Shown piece by piece: positions 16,548-24,892 of a stretch of DNA of 64,000 bases. Both the position numbers and the translations under genes were made by a program. Position 1 is the first letter of the stretch; every line of letters begins with the position of its first letter. Where the stretch lies: assembly GCA_003584705.1 (NCBI GenBank), contig AP018536.1, positions 1,984,001 through 2,048,000 on the forward strand, given 5' to 3'. This stretch comes from Lachnospiraceae bacterium GAM79. Lineage in GTDB: Bacteria; Bacillota; Clostridia; Lachnospirales; Lachnospiraceae. Under the pieces are notes generated by a model. It saw nothing but the letters and a program-made list of their open reading frames with translations. It was not told the DNA's origin and made no database searches.

Positions 16548-16706
16548 TTAAAATGGCAATACCAAACGCAGGACAAGGATTTAAAACCGGATTTTATGCC
16601 AGAGAGAATGGATGGATATTGTGATATCATGGAATTTAAGATGCCGCATTTGGATGGCAAATGTATTGTGGGTACAAATGAGAGAATATGTCTGATTATG
16701 TTGTGA
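16548..16706 (+). pseudogene. Fragment resembling the Shedu (DUF4263) anti-phage nuclease core
   Basis: A 52-codon open stretch ending at TGA 16704-16706 reads KPDFMPERMDGYCDIM followed by EFKMP and VGTNER. Proteins of the DUF4263/Shedu family have a PD-(D/E)xK-type core with the pattern PDF-x4-R-x-DGYxDIxExK, which this matches, including the Asp and the ExK pair (here Asp in CDI and EFK). There is no start codon context and both ends are cut; the left end abuts the IS1380 terminus within 5 bases. Only the active-site patch survives. Confidence 0.55.
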
Positions 16707-16744
16707 TAGATATTATTGTATATGAGAGAGGAATGTAGGTTGTT

Positions 16745-17704
16745 GTGAAAAGAAAGATTGTGAATATGGGGACGATAGGAATAGTAGTTATAATTCTGCT
16801 GGTTGGTGTCTTAAATTATAAACAGGCGGCAGAAACCAAAATGAAAAAGATTGAAACAGAGGAAAACAGCGTAAGAGAAAACAAAACAAATTATACAAAC
16901 GAACAGGACAGCAACATATGTGAAATGACAGAGGAAGAAGCGGCAAAGGCTGTTTTTGATTACATATATTCAGATTGTGACTATGATTATGACGCAAAGG
17001 TTATTTCTACTATGCAGCAGGGAGAAATGGTATATTTATACCAAACGCAGGAAAAAAGTGACTTGCAGTATGAAATGTTACAGAGCAAAGATAGGACAGA
17101 AGATGGGCAATATTATGTCTTTGCACACGATACACGTTATGTAACAGATGCCCTTTCGCAGGGCTTCTATGATGAATATCACACGGATTACGCAGTTGAT
17201 AGGAAGACAGGCGAAGTTCTTCGGGAGTCTCAATGGATAGAGACTGATGCAGGTTATAAATTGCTTTATAGTGAAGCATATGAAAAGGCGGTTAATCAGT
17301 TATATTTTAATGAGGATGTTTCAGATGGAAAGATGCTGGAGGAACAAGCTGCAAGAGCTCTTTTTTATTATATGTATTCGGATGAGGGGGATTATGATTC
17401 AATAGTTGTAAGAACATATAAACAGGAACAGTCGGTATATGTATATCAGTTTCCAGAAGATCAGGAGTTTCCTTGTGTAAGAAATTTTTCATGTAGAGGT
17501 ATGACGGAAGATCAGGAATATTATATTTTTGCAGATTATACAGACTATTATACTCATGGTTATGAACCTGTTTTTACTCATTATCATTATCTTACAAGTT
17601 ATGCTGTTAACAGGGAGACGGGCGAGGTGCTTCGGGAACGGGAATGGAGTGATATAGAGTGTGAGTGGTTGTATAATGAAGAGTATAGAAAAGCAGTTAA
17701 ATAG
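16745..17704 (+). CDS. Membrane-anchored protein with two tandem homologous domains
   Basis: The 319-residue protein starts at GTG 16745 (AGAGG upstream; ATG 16766 is an alternative). It has one N-terminal TM helix (about residues 10-25), a Lys/Glu-rich linker, then two copies of a domain of about 115 residues. Shared landmarks are EEEAAKAVFDYIYSD / LEEQAARALFYYMYSD, EDGQYYVFA / EDQEYYIFA, YAVDRKTGEVLRE / YAVNRETGEVLRE and Y-x2-AYEKAV / Y-x2-EYRKAV. No known family. The C-terminal part faces outward. First gene of the run of small anchored proteins that I interpret as possible immunity proteins. Confidence 0.75.
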   Translation: MKRKIVNMGTIGIVVIILLVGVLNYKQAAETKMKKIETEENSVRENKTNYTNEQDSNICEMTEEEAAKAVFDYIYSDCDYDYDAKVISTMQQGEMVYLYQTQEKSDLQYEMLQSKDRTEDGQYYVFAHDTRYVTDALSQGFYDEYHTDYAVDRKTGEVLRESQWIETDAGYKLLYSEAYEKAVNQLYFNEDVSDGKMLEEQAARALFYYMYSDEGDYDSIVVRTYKQEQSVYVYQFPEDQEFPCVRNFSCRGMTEDQEYYIFADYTDYYTHGYEPVFTHYHYLTSYAVNRETGEVLREREWSDIECEWLYNEEYRKAVK

Positions 17705-17800
17705 TGGAATCTATTTATAGGTAATTGCGAAACAAGTTCGCAATTCTGATTGAAAATACGGAAGAAATATAACGGAAGTTTTATATAGGGAGAAAGTTTT

Positions 17801-18315
17801 ATGCCGGAAGAGAAGGTACAGAAAAATGGAGATGCCATTATAGCAGGAGATTTTACTTTTGAACTGGAAGGAAATTGCCTTCGAAAGTTTTTGAAAGGAA
17901 TTTTTAAAAAACAATACCAAGATATTGCGTGTGATATGATGGTGAAACACTATGCTTTTTACGAAGAGTTAAGTAAAGTAGGTATTGTAAAAGAAGAGGA
18001 GTATGTCACAAGAGAGGCTGTTATTCATTGTGATAAAGTAAAGATGTAAAATTACTTCCTCATCCTGGTCCTCGCCGTTATGAATCTTACAAAGAAAGTA
18101 TAGTTGACCATTCAGATATTTTATTGGATGAGAGGTATGCGGAAGCATGGGAATATAAGGACAATCCATTTATTTATGTATCTATCATAGGACCTATTTA
18201 TGCAACGGGAAGTGACTATGGCGATACGGCGGCATCTATAATGCACGATTATTTTATGTGGGATGACGAGGAAAAAGATTGGGAGGAGTATATCCTATGG
18301 AGGGAAGGAAAATAA
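17801..18315 (+). pseudogene. Small soluble protein, frameshifted
   Basis: The first frame (ATG 17801, 82 codons) stops at 18047-18049. The continuation (HPGPRRYESYKES ... WEEYILWREGK) is open in another frame to the stop at 18313-18315. At the junction GTAAA occurs twice (GTAAAGATGTAAAATTA); removing 8 bases restores a single frame reading VKLLPHPGPRRYE. So an 8-bp insertion disrupted a gene of about 168 codons. No TM or signal peptide. Family not recognised; acidic C-terminus is typical of immunity-like proteins. Confidence 0.65.
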
Positions 18316-18806
18316 GTTTTGTGGTACTGGCTATGGCAGGTCTGCTGACAGCATGTGGCAGCCGTGTGTGGGGTGATGACAGTGAAATTTCCACAGCATT
18401 AGCCTTCGGAGAAGCAGAGGAGTGTACGCAGAATGCCAAAACACGGGAAGATACGATTGTTAAAATATCAGACTGCCTTTCGGAACAGGTGCCGGAGATT
18501 GATGACTGGGCTGCTTATGTAGATCTGAAGAGTGATGGGCAGGCGTATTTATATCAAACATATGATCTTGAAACAGAGGAAGTATACAAAGATGGGGCGG
18601 GAAGTGAATATTTGGGAGAGTATTATTCCGTTCATGTGAGCGAGATGTGGGAGGATCACAGTGTGAGCTGGAGCACGTTTTATGTGAGTGTCAATTTTGA
18701 TAAGGTTTTATGGAAGGATATGGTAGGACTGGCAGACAGTGAGTTTGAAGTGTATACATTAGAGGAGTGGAGAAATTCGTCGTATTATCCAAGCCTTGAT
18801 GACTAA
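18297..18806 (+). CDS. Small lipoprotein of unknown function
   Basis: The 169-residue protein has a short charged start, a hydrophobic stretch and a lipobox LLTACGS (Cys near residue 21), so it is predicted to be lipid-anchored on the outer face. The body is acidic (DCLSEQVPEIDDWAAYVDLKSDG, SEYLGEYYSVHVSEMWED). ATG 18297 follows GGAGGA by 9 bases and overlaps the end of the broken gene before it. No family recognised; Tyr/Glu/Asp richness is shared with its neighbours. Confidence 0.7.
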   Translation: MEGRKISFVVLAMAGLLTACGSRVWGDDSEISTALAFGEAEECTQNAKTREDTIVKISDCLSEQVPEIDDWAAYVDLKSDGQAYLYQTYDLETEEVYKDGAGSEYLGEYYSVHVSEMWEDHSVSWSTFYVSVNFDKVLWKDMVGLADSEFEVYTLEEWRNSSYYPSLDD

Positions 18807-18841
18807 ACGGCGTTTTGCATAGATCCTGGGAGGAAAATAAT

Positions 18842-19558
18842 ATGATAAAAAATTTTCTTTCATCCATTGTAGTAAGCTTGTTTTTGATCCTTCTTGTGAT
18901 TTTGTGCAGTGAAAATGATAAAGAAGAAAGCAGACATGAGCCTCAAAATACATGGTTTTATATGCCGACACAGAAAGAAGTAGAATATGAAGGATATTTT
19001 TATCCATATAGCTATCGGGATATTTGGCAGGATATCAGTTTGCATATAAAAGAACTGAAATCCTTTCAAAATGGCAGCTTATATGCTTTAGAACTGGATC
19101 AGCTGAATGTGACAGATCCGTTCGATCAATTCGCGTTGGGGAGAGAATATCTGGGATATTACTATGTTACGTCTGAGGATATTTATTATATGCCGTCAGA
19201 CACCGGTGGGTATACGGAGGAGAAAAATGAGATCATAATTTCCGGTCTGGAATCAGATGAGGATTTATTTTTAAAAGAGTGGACGATTGTCTGCTGTGAA
19301 AACGGAACGGCTGATGTAGTGGATGATGCCGGATATCATGCATTTGTAGAAGCAGATGGAGAAAAAAGGATCTTTCGTTATTATAATGATTATTTTTACG
19401 GTTCAAAAGATTATTTATTGATGGTTTGGGAAAAGGGAAAAGGAATTGTTTATTATATGCATGGAAATGGTCAAAAAAACATGCATGTGGAATTTGGAAC
19501 AGACTTGAAAAAACAGCAGAAAGAAGATTATGGGTATCCATATAAATTGTTTCATTAA
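18842..19558 (+). CDS. Membrane-anchored protein, family A, copy 1
   Basis: The 238-residue protein has one N-terminal TM helix (about residues 8-22, ending VILCSEN) and an acidic extracytoplasmic domain. It is a paralog of the protein at 21454-22092: both have GREYLGYYYV/GRDRFFLGYFYV-like, then WTIVCCENG/GTVVCQEMG, and a final YNDxxxxxxYxxxVWEKGKGxxxY motif. Two eroded copies lie at 22983-23125 and 24256-24390. GGGAGG precedes ATG 18842; an in-frame ATG at 18815 lacks a site. Function unknown. Confidence 0.72.
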   Translation: MIKNFLSSIVVSLFLILLVILCSENDKEESRHEPQNTWFYMPTQKEVEYEGYFYPYSYRDIWQDISLHIKELKSFQNGSLYALELDQLNVTDPFDQFALGREYLGYYYVTSEDIYYMPSDTGGYTEEKNEIIISGLESDEDLFLKEWTIVCCENGTADVVDDAGYHAFVEADGEKRIFRYYNDYFYGSKDYLLMVWEKGKGIVYYMHGNGQKNMHVEFGTDLKKQQKEDYGYPYKLFH

Positions 19559-19591
19559 CTCTGTAAGAAGTACGGGAGGTGTTTGCACAAC

Positions 19592-20209
19592 ATGATTATG
19601 ATGAACGAAGGGCAAAAGAAGCAGAGGTGTTTATCAATGGCTATCAGTAGGATGAGAAGATATGCAAAGGTGATAGCGTTTTTGGCCATATGTACGGTCG
19701 GCATATCAGGATGCGGGAGAGAAAAAGGCGCAGCAGAATTACCATTTTTTGGGACATGGTACATTGAAAAGGTGGCGGTCATTTCAGAAATGTATACAGG
19801 AACAACCAAAGATGGAGTGGCGGAAGAGGATTTATATGATTCCGAAGATTTTGTCGGATATGAGCTGGAGTATACTGCAGATTATTTCCGGATAGGGGAA
19901 AATACATACACGGATCCTGAATACGGTATGTTTTTTGAAGACATTTTTACTGTGAACGATGGGGGCAAATTTTGGCCACATGTGTGTGATTTTATGGAGG
20001 AAGAGGGGATTGACTGGCATGATGATAAATATTACGGTCAAAGAGACGGCATGGAACTGCATTTACTGGTTTATATAGATTTTGAGGAAACGGTGTTTTA
20101 TGAAACGTATGATTTTATTCCGGTGGGAACACGCTTTACACTTTTGAATGAGGACACTATGCTCGTAGAATTTTGGGGAAAGACGCTTTTGGCGCGGAGA
20201 GTTGCGTAA
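19592..20209 (+). CDS. Lipoprotein, family B, copy 1
   Basis: The 205-residue protein has a lipobox GISGCGR, then LPFFGTWYIEKVAVI, FVGYELEYTADYFRIGE and a C-terminal FTLLNEDTMLVEFWGKTLLARR. The next gene (20261-20908) has the same three landmarks, so they are tandem paralogs. The FFGTW opening and two-sheet pattern recall small beta-barrel lipoproteins, without a named match. ATG 19592 follows GGGAGGT by 11 bases; a later ATG inside the N-terminus is possible. Confidence 0.7.
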   Translation: MIMMNEGQKKQRCLSMAISRMRRYAKVIAFLAICTVGISGCGREKGAAELPFFGTWYIEKVAVISEMYTGTTKDGVAEEDLYDSEDFVGYELEYTADYFRIGENTYTDPEYGMFFEDIFTVNDGGKFWPHVCDFMEEEGIDWHDDKYYGQRDGMELHLLVYIDFEETVFYETYDFIPVGTRFTLLNEDTMLVEFWGKTLLARRVA

Positions 20210-20260
20210 CCGTTGTAAAAGCAGTCTAAAATATGGCTTTTAGGAGGGAGGTATTTATAA

Positions 20261-20908
20261 ATGATTAGGTGCAAAATAAGAAAACACACAAAGGCGGTGG
20301 CAGTTCTGATCTTATGTGTAGCCGTATGTATCATTCTTATGGCAGCATTTGGCGGAGAAAGGAAAATTCCGTTTTTTGGGACATGGCGTATTGAAAGAGA
20401 GGTAATCATTCCGGAGCTGACTCCGGAATTAACATCGGGAATGCCTTTAGAAGAAGCGATGTTCGTTACCACAGACTTTATCGGATATGAACTGGAGTAT
20501 ACCGGAGAATATTACCGTGAGGGAGAACCAACTTCCCGCTATCCTAATAACCCTGTATTGCAGGAACGGACAGCTGAAGACCCACATTACGCCATAAAAT
20601 ATATAACGCTGTCGGAGTTTAATCATTGGGGAATCCTTCAGCCGTATCTCGAACAACTGATTGAGGAGGAAGGAATTAAAATCAATAACATGGAGGATTA
20701 TGATGAAGAGGAGACATTGCTCTTGCAGGTCAGACACCGGCTATGGGGACATGAGGAGCTGGAGAAAAAATGTACGCTTTTGAACGATGATATGATGCTC
20801 ATAGAAGATCGGGGAAGGATTTTCTTTGCACGACGGGAAGGGTGGATGTCAGGACAGGGGAGAGCAGGTCGATGGAACAAAATGTACTGGAGCGGTCTGG
20901 ACTTATGA
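20261..20908 (+). CDS. Membrane-anchored protein, family B, copy 2
   Basis: The 215-residue paralog of the preceding gene has an N-terminal hydrophobic helix (AVAVLILCVAVCIILMAAF) but no lipobox Cys, so it is anchored by a TM helix instead. Shared landmarks are IPFFGTWRIER, FIGYELEYTGEYYREGE and CTLLNDDMMLIEDRGRIFFARRE. A C-terminal tail of about 20 residues extends beyond copy 1. GGGAGGT lies before ATG. Its TGA overlaps the ATG of the next (broken) gene. Confidence 0.7.
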   Translation: MIRCKIRKHTKAVAVLILCVAVCIILMAAFGGERKIPFFGTWRIEREVIIPELTPELTSGMPLEEAMFVTTDFIGYELEYTGEYYREGEPTSRYPNNPVLQERTAEDPHYAIKYITLSEFNHWGILQPYLEQLIEEEGIKINNMEDYDEEETLLLQVRHRLWGHEELEKKCTLLNDDMMLIEDRGRIFFARREGWMSGQGRAGRWNKMYWSGLDL

Positions 20909-21383
20909 AAGATTTTTTGTCTGAAAAATAAACGGGTTGAAAAGGGAACGGTTAAAAGAGATCAGAGAAAAATTTGAAAGCAATGTCGGAAATGTGCGAA
21001 AGCAGTTTGAGAGTGTTCTAGGGGCGATCACGTCAGAGGCAGAGCAGGAGATTATTGTGATATCTTACCTGCGCGCAAGTTACATCACAGAAACCCATGA
21101 GTTTTATGTGGGCGTCTATAAGGGAGAACCTTTTGTAGAAGAAATAAAGCATGGTTTTATTAGTGTCAAACCTTTGCTGGGAAATGTAGAAAAGGATTTC
21201 GTGGAGCTGGATCAGGCACTGGAAAGAGAGTTTTTCCGTTTGATTGCAGCAGAGAAAGAGGAGATTCACCGTTGGTATATGGAACAATTGTACCAGGAGT
21301 TTGGTAAGGTATGGAGATTCAAAGGAAAGAATATTTATTTTGGCGGATTTATGGATGAGATAAGCTTGATTGGAGACGGATAG
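20905..21383 (+). pseudogene. Small cytosolic protein, frameshifted in an A-run
   Basis: ATG 20905 overlaps the previous TGA (ATGA), the normal sign of translational coupling, but the frame ends after MKDFLSEK. Adding one A to the run of five at 20924-20928 would continue as SEKINGLKRERLKEIREKFESN and join the long open frame to 21381-21383. The body (about 150 residues) has no TM, an amphipathic N-terminus and YEFGKVWRFKGKNIYFGGF-like end. If the run is read as is, only a TTG at 20937 without a ribosome binding site remains. Family unknown; immunity-like context. Confidence 0.65.
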
Positions 21384-21453
21384 CAGGGAGGGGGAATGAA
21401 AAATCTATGAAATATTAATTTGTTAATAGTATCGTTAGATGAAGAGGCAAGTG

Positions 21454-22092
21454 ATGAAAAGGAATAAACTAATATTTAATAGTACCATAGCTTTTATTCT
21501 GTTAATTACAGTTATCTTGTGCGAGGAATGGTCTAAAAAAAAGAGTGAGATGATAGATCAGACATCGTTTTTCTTTGATTATGGAACTGAGACGGCAGCG
21601 TTTGAGGCGGAGTTCGCAAGCACCCCTTTTGGAGAGTATGAACAAGTAAAGATACAAGTGGAACAGGTGGAGCAGTGGGAAAACGGTATTTTGTATACAA
21701 TGATGATAGAGAGTGATACAGAGGATGACAGCAGATATTTTTACGGCAGGGATAGATTTTTTCTTGGATATTTTTATGTATCGGAAGATAAAATTTACCG
21801 AATAGATGAGAATAAGATGGAGGAAGTCAATATAAAAAATGAGGAGGATTTCATCGCAAGAGGGACGGTAGTCTGTCAGGAGATGGGGAAAGAGGATTCA
21901 CTGAAGGAAGAAAAGGGGTGGCACGAGGAGATTATGGTAGAGGGAACAGTGTGTACCTATCGCAGTTATAATGATCTTACAGAAACAGGATATTATGAGA
22001 GGTTTGTTTGGGAAAAGGGGAAAGGTCTGATAGAATATAAGAGTGGCTTCGGTGCAGAAAGAGATCGAATTTATCTGTGGAGAGAGACATGA
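21454..22092 (+). CDS. Membrane-anchored protein, family A, copy 2
   Basis: The 212-residue paralog of 18842-19558 has a TM helix (residues about 7-21, ending VILCEEW), FFLGYFYVSEDKIY, GTVVCQEMGKED, TCTYRSYNDLTETGYYERFVWEKGKGLIEYKSGF. AGAGG six bases before ATG 21454 decides the start over ATG 21439. Its TGA overlaps the next ATG (ATGA), so it is coupled to 22089-22982. The repeated A-D pairing here and in the decayed copy downstream suggests the pair travels as a unit. Confidence 0.72.
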   Translation: MKRNKLIFNSTIAFILLITVILCEEWSKKKSEMIDQTSFFFDYGTETAAFEAEFASTPFGEYEQVKIQVEQVEQWENGILYTMMIESDTEDDSRYFYGRDRFFLGYFYVSEDKIYRIDENKMEEVNIKNEEDFIARGTVVCQEMGKEDSLKEEKGWHEEIMVEGTVCTYRSYNDLTETGYYERFVWEKGKGLIEYKSGFGAERDRIYLWRET

Positions 22093-22982
22093 AAAAAGTA
22101 GCAAAGAAGGGTTGGTGCATAACAGCCGCAGTGATGGCAGTGTCGGTGATAGTTTGCATATTCTGTTTTGTGAGATGGGAGCGGAAAAATTCGGATCTCT
22201 CCTTTCAGTTTGAGGAAACGACTTATACGTATAAAGATGAATATTACGACGTGGACAAGCTTGTATATCTGCAGATGGTTGGAAGCAGAGATAAGGAAAA
22301 GGAAAGAAAAATCAATCAGCTGCTCGAAGATGATAGAAAAAAAGTGATGGAAATGGAACCACCTGATTCTTATCCTGATGATGGGTGGGAATATCGTTTT
22401 CATGTAGGAACACATCGATGCGATGTAGAATATGCGGATGAGAAGTTTATAAGCATCAGTTACTCTGGATGGGTAGTGCGTCAGCGGAAAGGACCGTATG
22501 GATTACCAACCACAATGATGGCAACGACGATTGACTGTGAGGAGATGAAGGTTCTCGAACTAAAAGATGTTGTATCCGATTTGAATGGTCTGTGTCAAAT
22601 GCTGATGGAGGATCGATTTAAGCATATCACAGCATGGGATGGAGAACCAGATTTAGATTTCTATAAGGTAAGCACTACATATAGCCGGGAAGGGGCAGAG
22701 CGTGATCTCCTGGAGACTTTGAATGGAAATGACAGAGAGATAGAGTGGTATATAAAAGAGAGGAAGATGTCGTTTTCAGAGAGGTGGAGTGCGTTCTGGG
22801 GAGATGAGGTGGACAAAGCTTTGGCAGGAAAGGATTTTGTGATTGTTATTTTAAAGGACAATTACAACGAGTATGCTATTGATATGCGGCAGATACGTGA
22901 ACTGTTAAAGGAAGACTTTGTGGAAAGCATGCTGCAGGCAGATCAGGGAGAAAGTGAGGAGATGACTCAGACATCATTTTGA
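22089..22982 (+). CDS. Membrane-anchored protein, RsiV/DUF3298-like, family D
   Basis: The 297-residue protein has a TM helix (about 10-27, VIVCIFCF), then an extracytoplasmic region with YYDVDKLVYLQM ... REKEINQLL, FISISYSGWVVRQRKGPYGLPTTMMATTIDCEEMKVLELKDVV. This beta layout resembles the DUF4163/DUF3298 (PdaC/RsiV-like) extracellular modules, here without a sigma-factor partner. GGAGAGA precedes ATG 22089. The last 250 bases are repeated at 24006-24240 in a broken copy. Confidence 0.68.
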   Translation: MKKVAKKGWCITAAVMAVSVIVCIFCFVRWERKNSDLSFQFEETTYTYKDEYYDVDKLVYLQMVGSRDKEKERKINQLLEDDRKKVMEMEPPDSYPDDGWEYRFHVGTHRCDVEYADEKFISISYSGWVVRQRKGPYGLPTTMMATTIDCEEMKVLELKDVVSDLNGLCQMLMEDRFKHITAWDGEPDLDFYKVSTTYSREGAERDLLETLNGNDREIEWYIKERKMSFSERWSAFWGDEVDKALAGKDFVIVILKDNYNEYAIDMRQIRELLKEDFVESMLQADQGESEEMTQTSF

Positions 22983-23137
22983 ACAGGCAAGGATATAAGT
23001 GGAATAAGACGATTGAGGCGAATGGAGTAGCAAGTACCTGCCGTAGCTATAATGATTTGATGCAAGAAAGACGGATACCGTCAAGGCCGGATATCCTGCC
23101 ATAGAAGAAAATACAGAGAGAAAAAGTTAGGAAAGGA
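22731..23137. repeat. About 410-bp segmental direct repeat, copy 1
   Basis: The 3' third of the family D gene and the following family A relic recur at 24006-24417 with scattered substitutions. The two copies enclose one RsiV-like gene. Confidence 0.9.
22983..23125 (+). pseudogene. Family A relic 1
   Basis: One frame reads GYKWNKTIEANGVASTCRSYNDLMQER before running into stops. This matches GWHEEIMVEGTVCTYRSYNDL of the intact family A protein at 21454-22092. Start, signal anchor and C-terminus are missing. Confidence 0.7.
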
Positions 23138-23165
23138 TTTAAAAATATATGAGAGGTCTTTGATA

Positions 23166-23993
23166 ATGAAGTTAAGACAGAATAGAGAGATTAAGAAAAG
23201 TATAAAAATATATAGGAAAGAGGTATTTTGCGGAATAGTTGGTATTTTGCTCATAAGCTTGATTGTTTTTTATACAGTATTAAACAGCATGGAGAATAAG
23301 CGAACTTTACAAGTGAAGAATGATGTATACTCTCTTGGAAGGGAAAGAAATGAAACAAATATATACAATATAACGATAAATTATCCACAATTGGAAGATG
23401 GTATCGGTTTGAACATAGACATAAATAAAGTGAACTCACTTTTAAAAGATGCTGCATTTTCTGTGTATGCGAAAACATATGTGAAAGCCGTTGCACAGCT
23501 GGAAGAGGAAGTTCAAGATGCACATGCCTATGCAGGCGATGTAATTGATTATGATCTTCTGTGGTTGGATAATGATTATATAAGTCTAGTTTTTTCTATA
23601 GATTCGTGTGTGGGAGGACCGTCCTATATGCATCAATATCCGGTTACTATTGATATAGAAAAAGGGCAATACATTTACTTTAGTGATTTTGCAGACATTA
23701 ATGAGATACTGCAAGCGCTGCAGACGGGAAATTTTGAGGTATATGCAGGAACTTACAGTGAATTTAGTTCCGAAGATGCGCATGCCCCGGATGTAATTAA
23801 ACAGTTTTCGGAAACGTTTCAAGAACAAGTTAGTGCAAGTACGACAGGAGAAGGTTTTGACCGTTTTAGTAGTCAGAATATAGGGTTAGATCAACAGTAT
23901 TTACATATTTATTTCCCTTTTGAAAAAGGAATATCTTTTCAGGGATATTATATTTTAGGTATTCCAAAGAATAAATTGGAGAACGAGAATTGA
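23166..23993 (+). CDS. Membrane-anchored RsiV-like (DUF3298/DUF4163) protein
   Basis: The 275-residue protein has a charged N-terminus, a TM helix (about 22-40, GIVGILLISLIVFYTVL), and an extracytoplasmic domain. That domain includes NITINYPQLEDG, YISLVFSIDSCVGGPSYMHQYPVTIDIEKGQYIYFSDF and YLHIYFPFEKG, the order seen in RsiV/PdaC C-terminal modules. No anti-sigma region or sigma gene is nearby, so an anti-sigma role is unlikely here. GAGAGG lies 9 bases before ATG 23166. It sits between the two copies of the 410-bp repeat. Confidence 0.72.
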   Translation: MKLRQNREIKKSIKIYRKEVFCGIVGILLISLIVFYTVLNSMENKRTLQVKNDVYSLGRERNETNIYNITINYPQLEDGIGLNIDINKVNSLLKDAAFSVYAKTYVKAVAQLEEEVQDAHAYAGDVIDYDLLWLDNDYISLVFSIDSCVGGPSYMHQYPVTIDIEKGQYIYFSDFADINEILQALQTGNFEVYAGTYSEFSSEDAHAPDVIKQFSETFQEQVSASTTGEGFDRFSSQNIGLDQQYLHIYFPFEKGISFQGYYILGIPKNKLENEN

Positions 23994-24005
23994 GTGATAT
24001 GGCGA

Positions 24006-24417
24006 TGATAGAGATATAGAGTGGTACATAAAAGAGAGGGAGATGTCGTTTTCAGAGAGATGGAGTGCATTTTGGGGAGATGATGTGGACAAAGCTTTGG
24101 CAGGAAAGGATTTTGTGATTGTAACCTTGCGTGATTACTATTACCACGAGTATGCGATTGATATGCGGCAGATACGTGAACTGTTAAAGGAAGACTTTGT
24201 GAAGAGCATGCTGTAGGCTGGTCAGGGGAGAGTGTGAAGAGATGACTCAGACATCATTTTGAACAGGCAAGGATATAAGTGGAATAAGATGATTGAGGCG
24301 GATGGAACAGCAAGTACCTGCCGTAGCTATAATGATTTGATGCAAGAAAGACTGATACCGTCAAGGGCGGACATCCTGCCATAGAAGAAAATAAAGAGAG
24401 AAAAAGTTAGGAAAGGA
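24006..24417 (+). pseudogene. Second copy of the 410-bp repeat: family D 3' end plus family A relic 2
   Basis: It matches 22731-23137 throughout. It lacks a start, and a TAG replaces the Gln codon in KSMLQA (here AGCATGCTGTAG). The A-type relic again reads CRSYNDLMQER. A passive duplication product; the toxin tip at 24423 is joined directly to its right edge. Confidence 0.85.
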
Positions 24418-24422
24418 GGGGA

Positions 24423-24889
24423 AGTTACGATGCCCATGTGGTCTTTGATACCAGAGTGGTAAATACTCTGTTGGAGATGCTACTTTTATGGACGCTGATG
24501 ATGCGTTTGTTAGTAATATTAGTCGTAGGACAGATGTGGATACGAATGGTTATTTAGATGTAATTGCACATGGAACACCTAATGGCATACAGATTACTCA
24601 TAATGGGCAACATATGACAGTTGATCACAGAACGGCTTCTAGATTAATACAAAATTCAGATGGTTATAACGGACAGACAATTAGGTTATTGTCTTGTAAT
24701 ACTGGTGCTTTGGATAATGGATTTGCACAGAATTTGGCAAATAAGCTAAATGTTGAAGTTTATGCACCGACAAATTATTTATGGTCTACACCAAATGGTA
24801 ATTATTTTGTTGCAGGTATGAATAATTTGAGATTGCCAGACATGAATAATAGAGAGACATTTAAATTATTTTCTCCAAGAGGTAATTAG
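24423..24889 (+). pseudogene. Displaced polymorphic-toxin tip, clan-CD cysteine-peptidase-like, frameshifted
   Basis: No start codon or ribosome binding site is seen. The first frame reads SYDAHVVFDTR. One missing base near 24455 shifts it to SGKYSVGDATFMDADDAF, open to the TAG at 24887-24889. The core has IAHGTPNGI and, 47 residues on, IRLLSCNTGALDNGFAQNLANKL. A hydrophobic strand ending in His-Gly and another ending in Ser-Cys is the clan CD (caspase/C80-like) layout, giving a likely His/Cys dyad. SYDAHVVFD reads like the junction region of a much larger toxin. An immunity-like gene starts 3 bases later. The large N-terminal delivery part is absent from the window. Confidence 0.6.
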
Positions 24890-24892
24890 GAA

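Noticed and set aside
23166..23993. Anti-sigma factor of the RsiV type
   Set aside because: Only the extracytoplasmic module resembles RsiV; there is no cytoplasmic anti-sigma region and no sigma-factor gene nearby.
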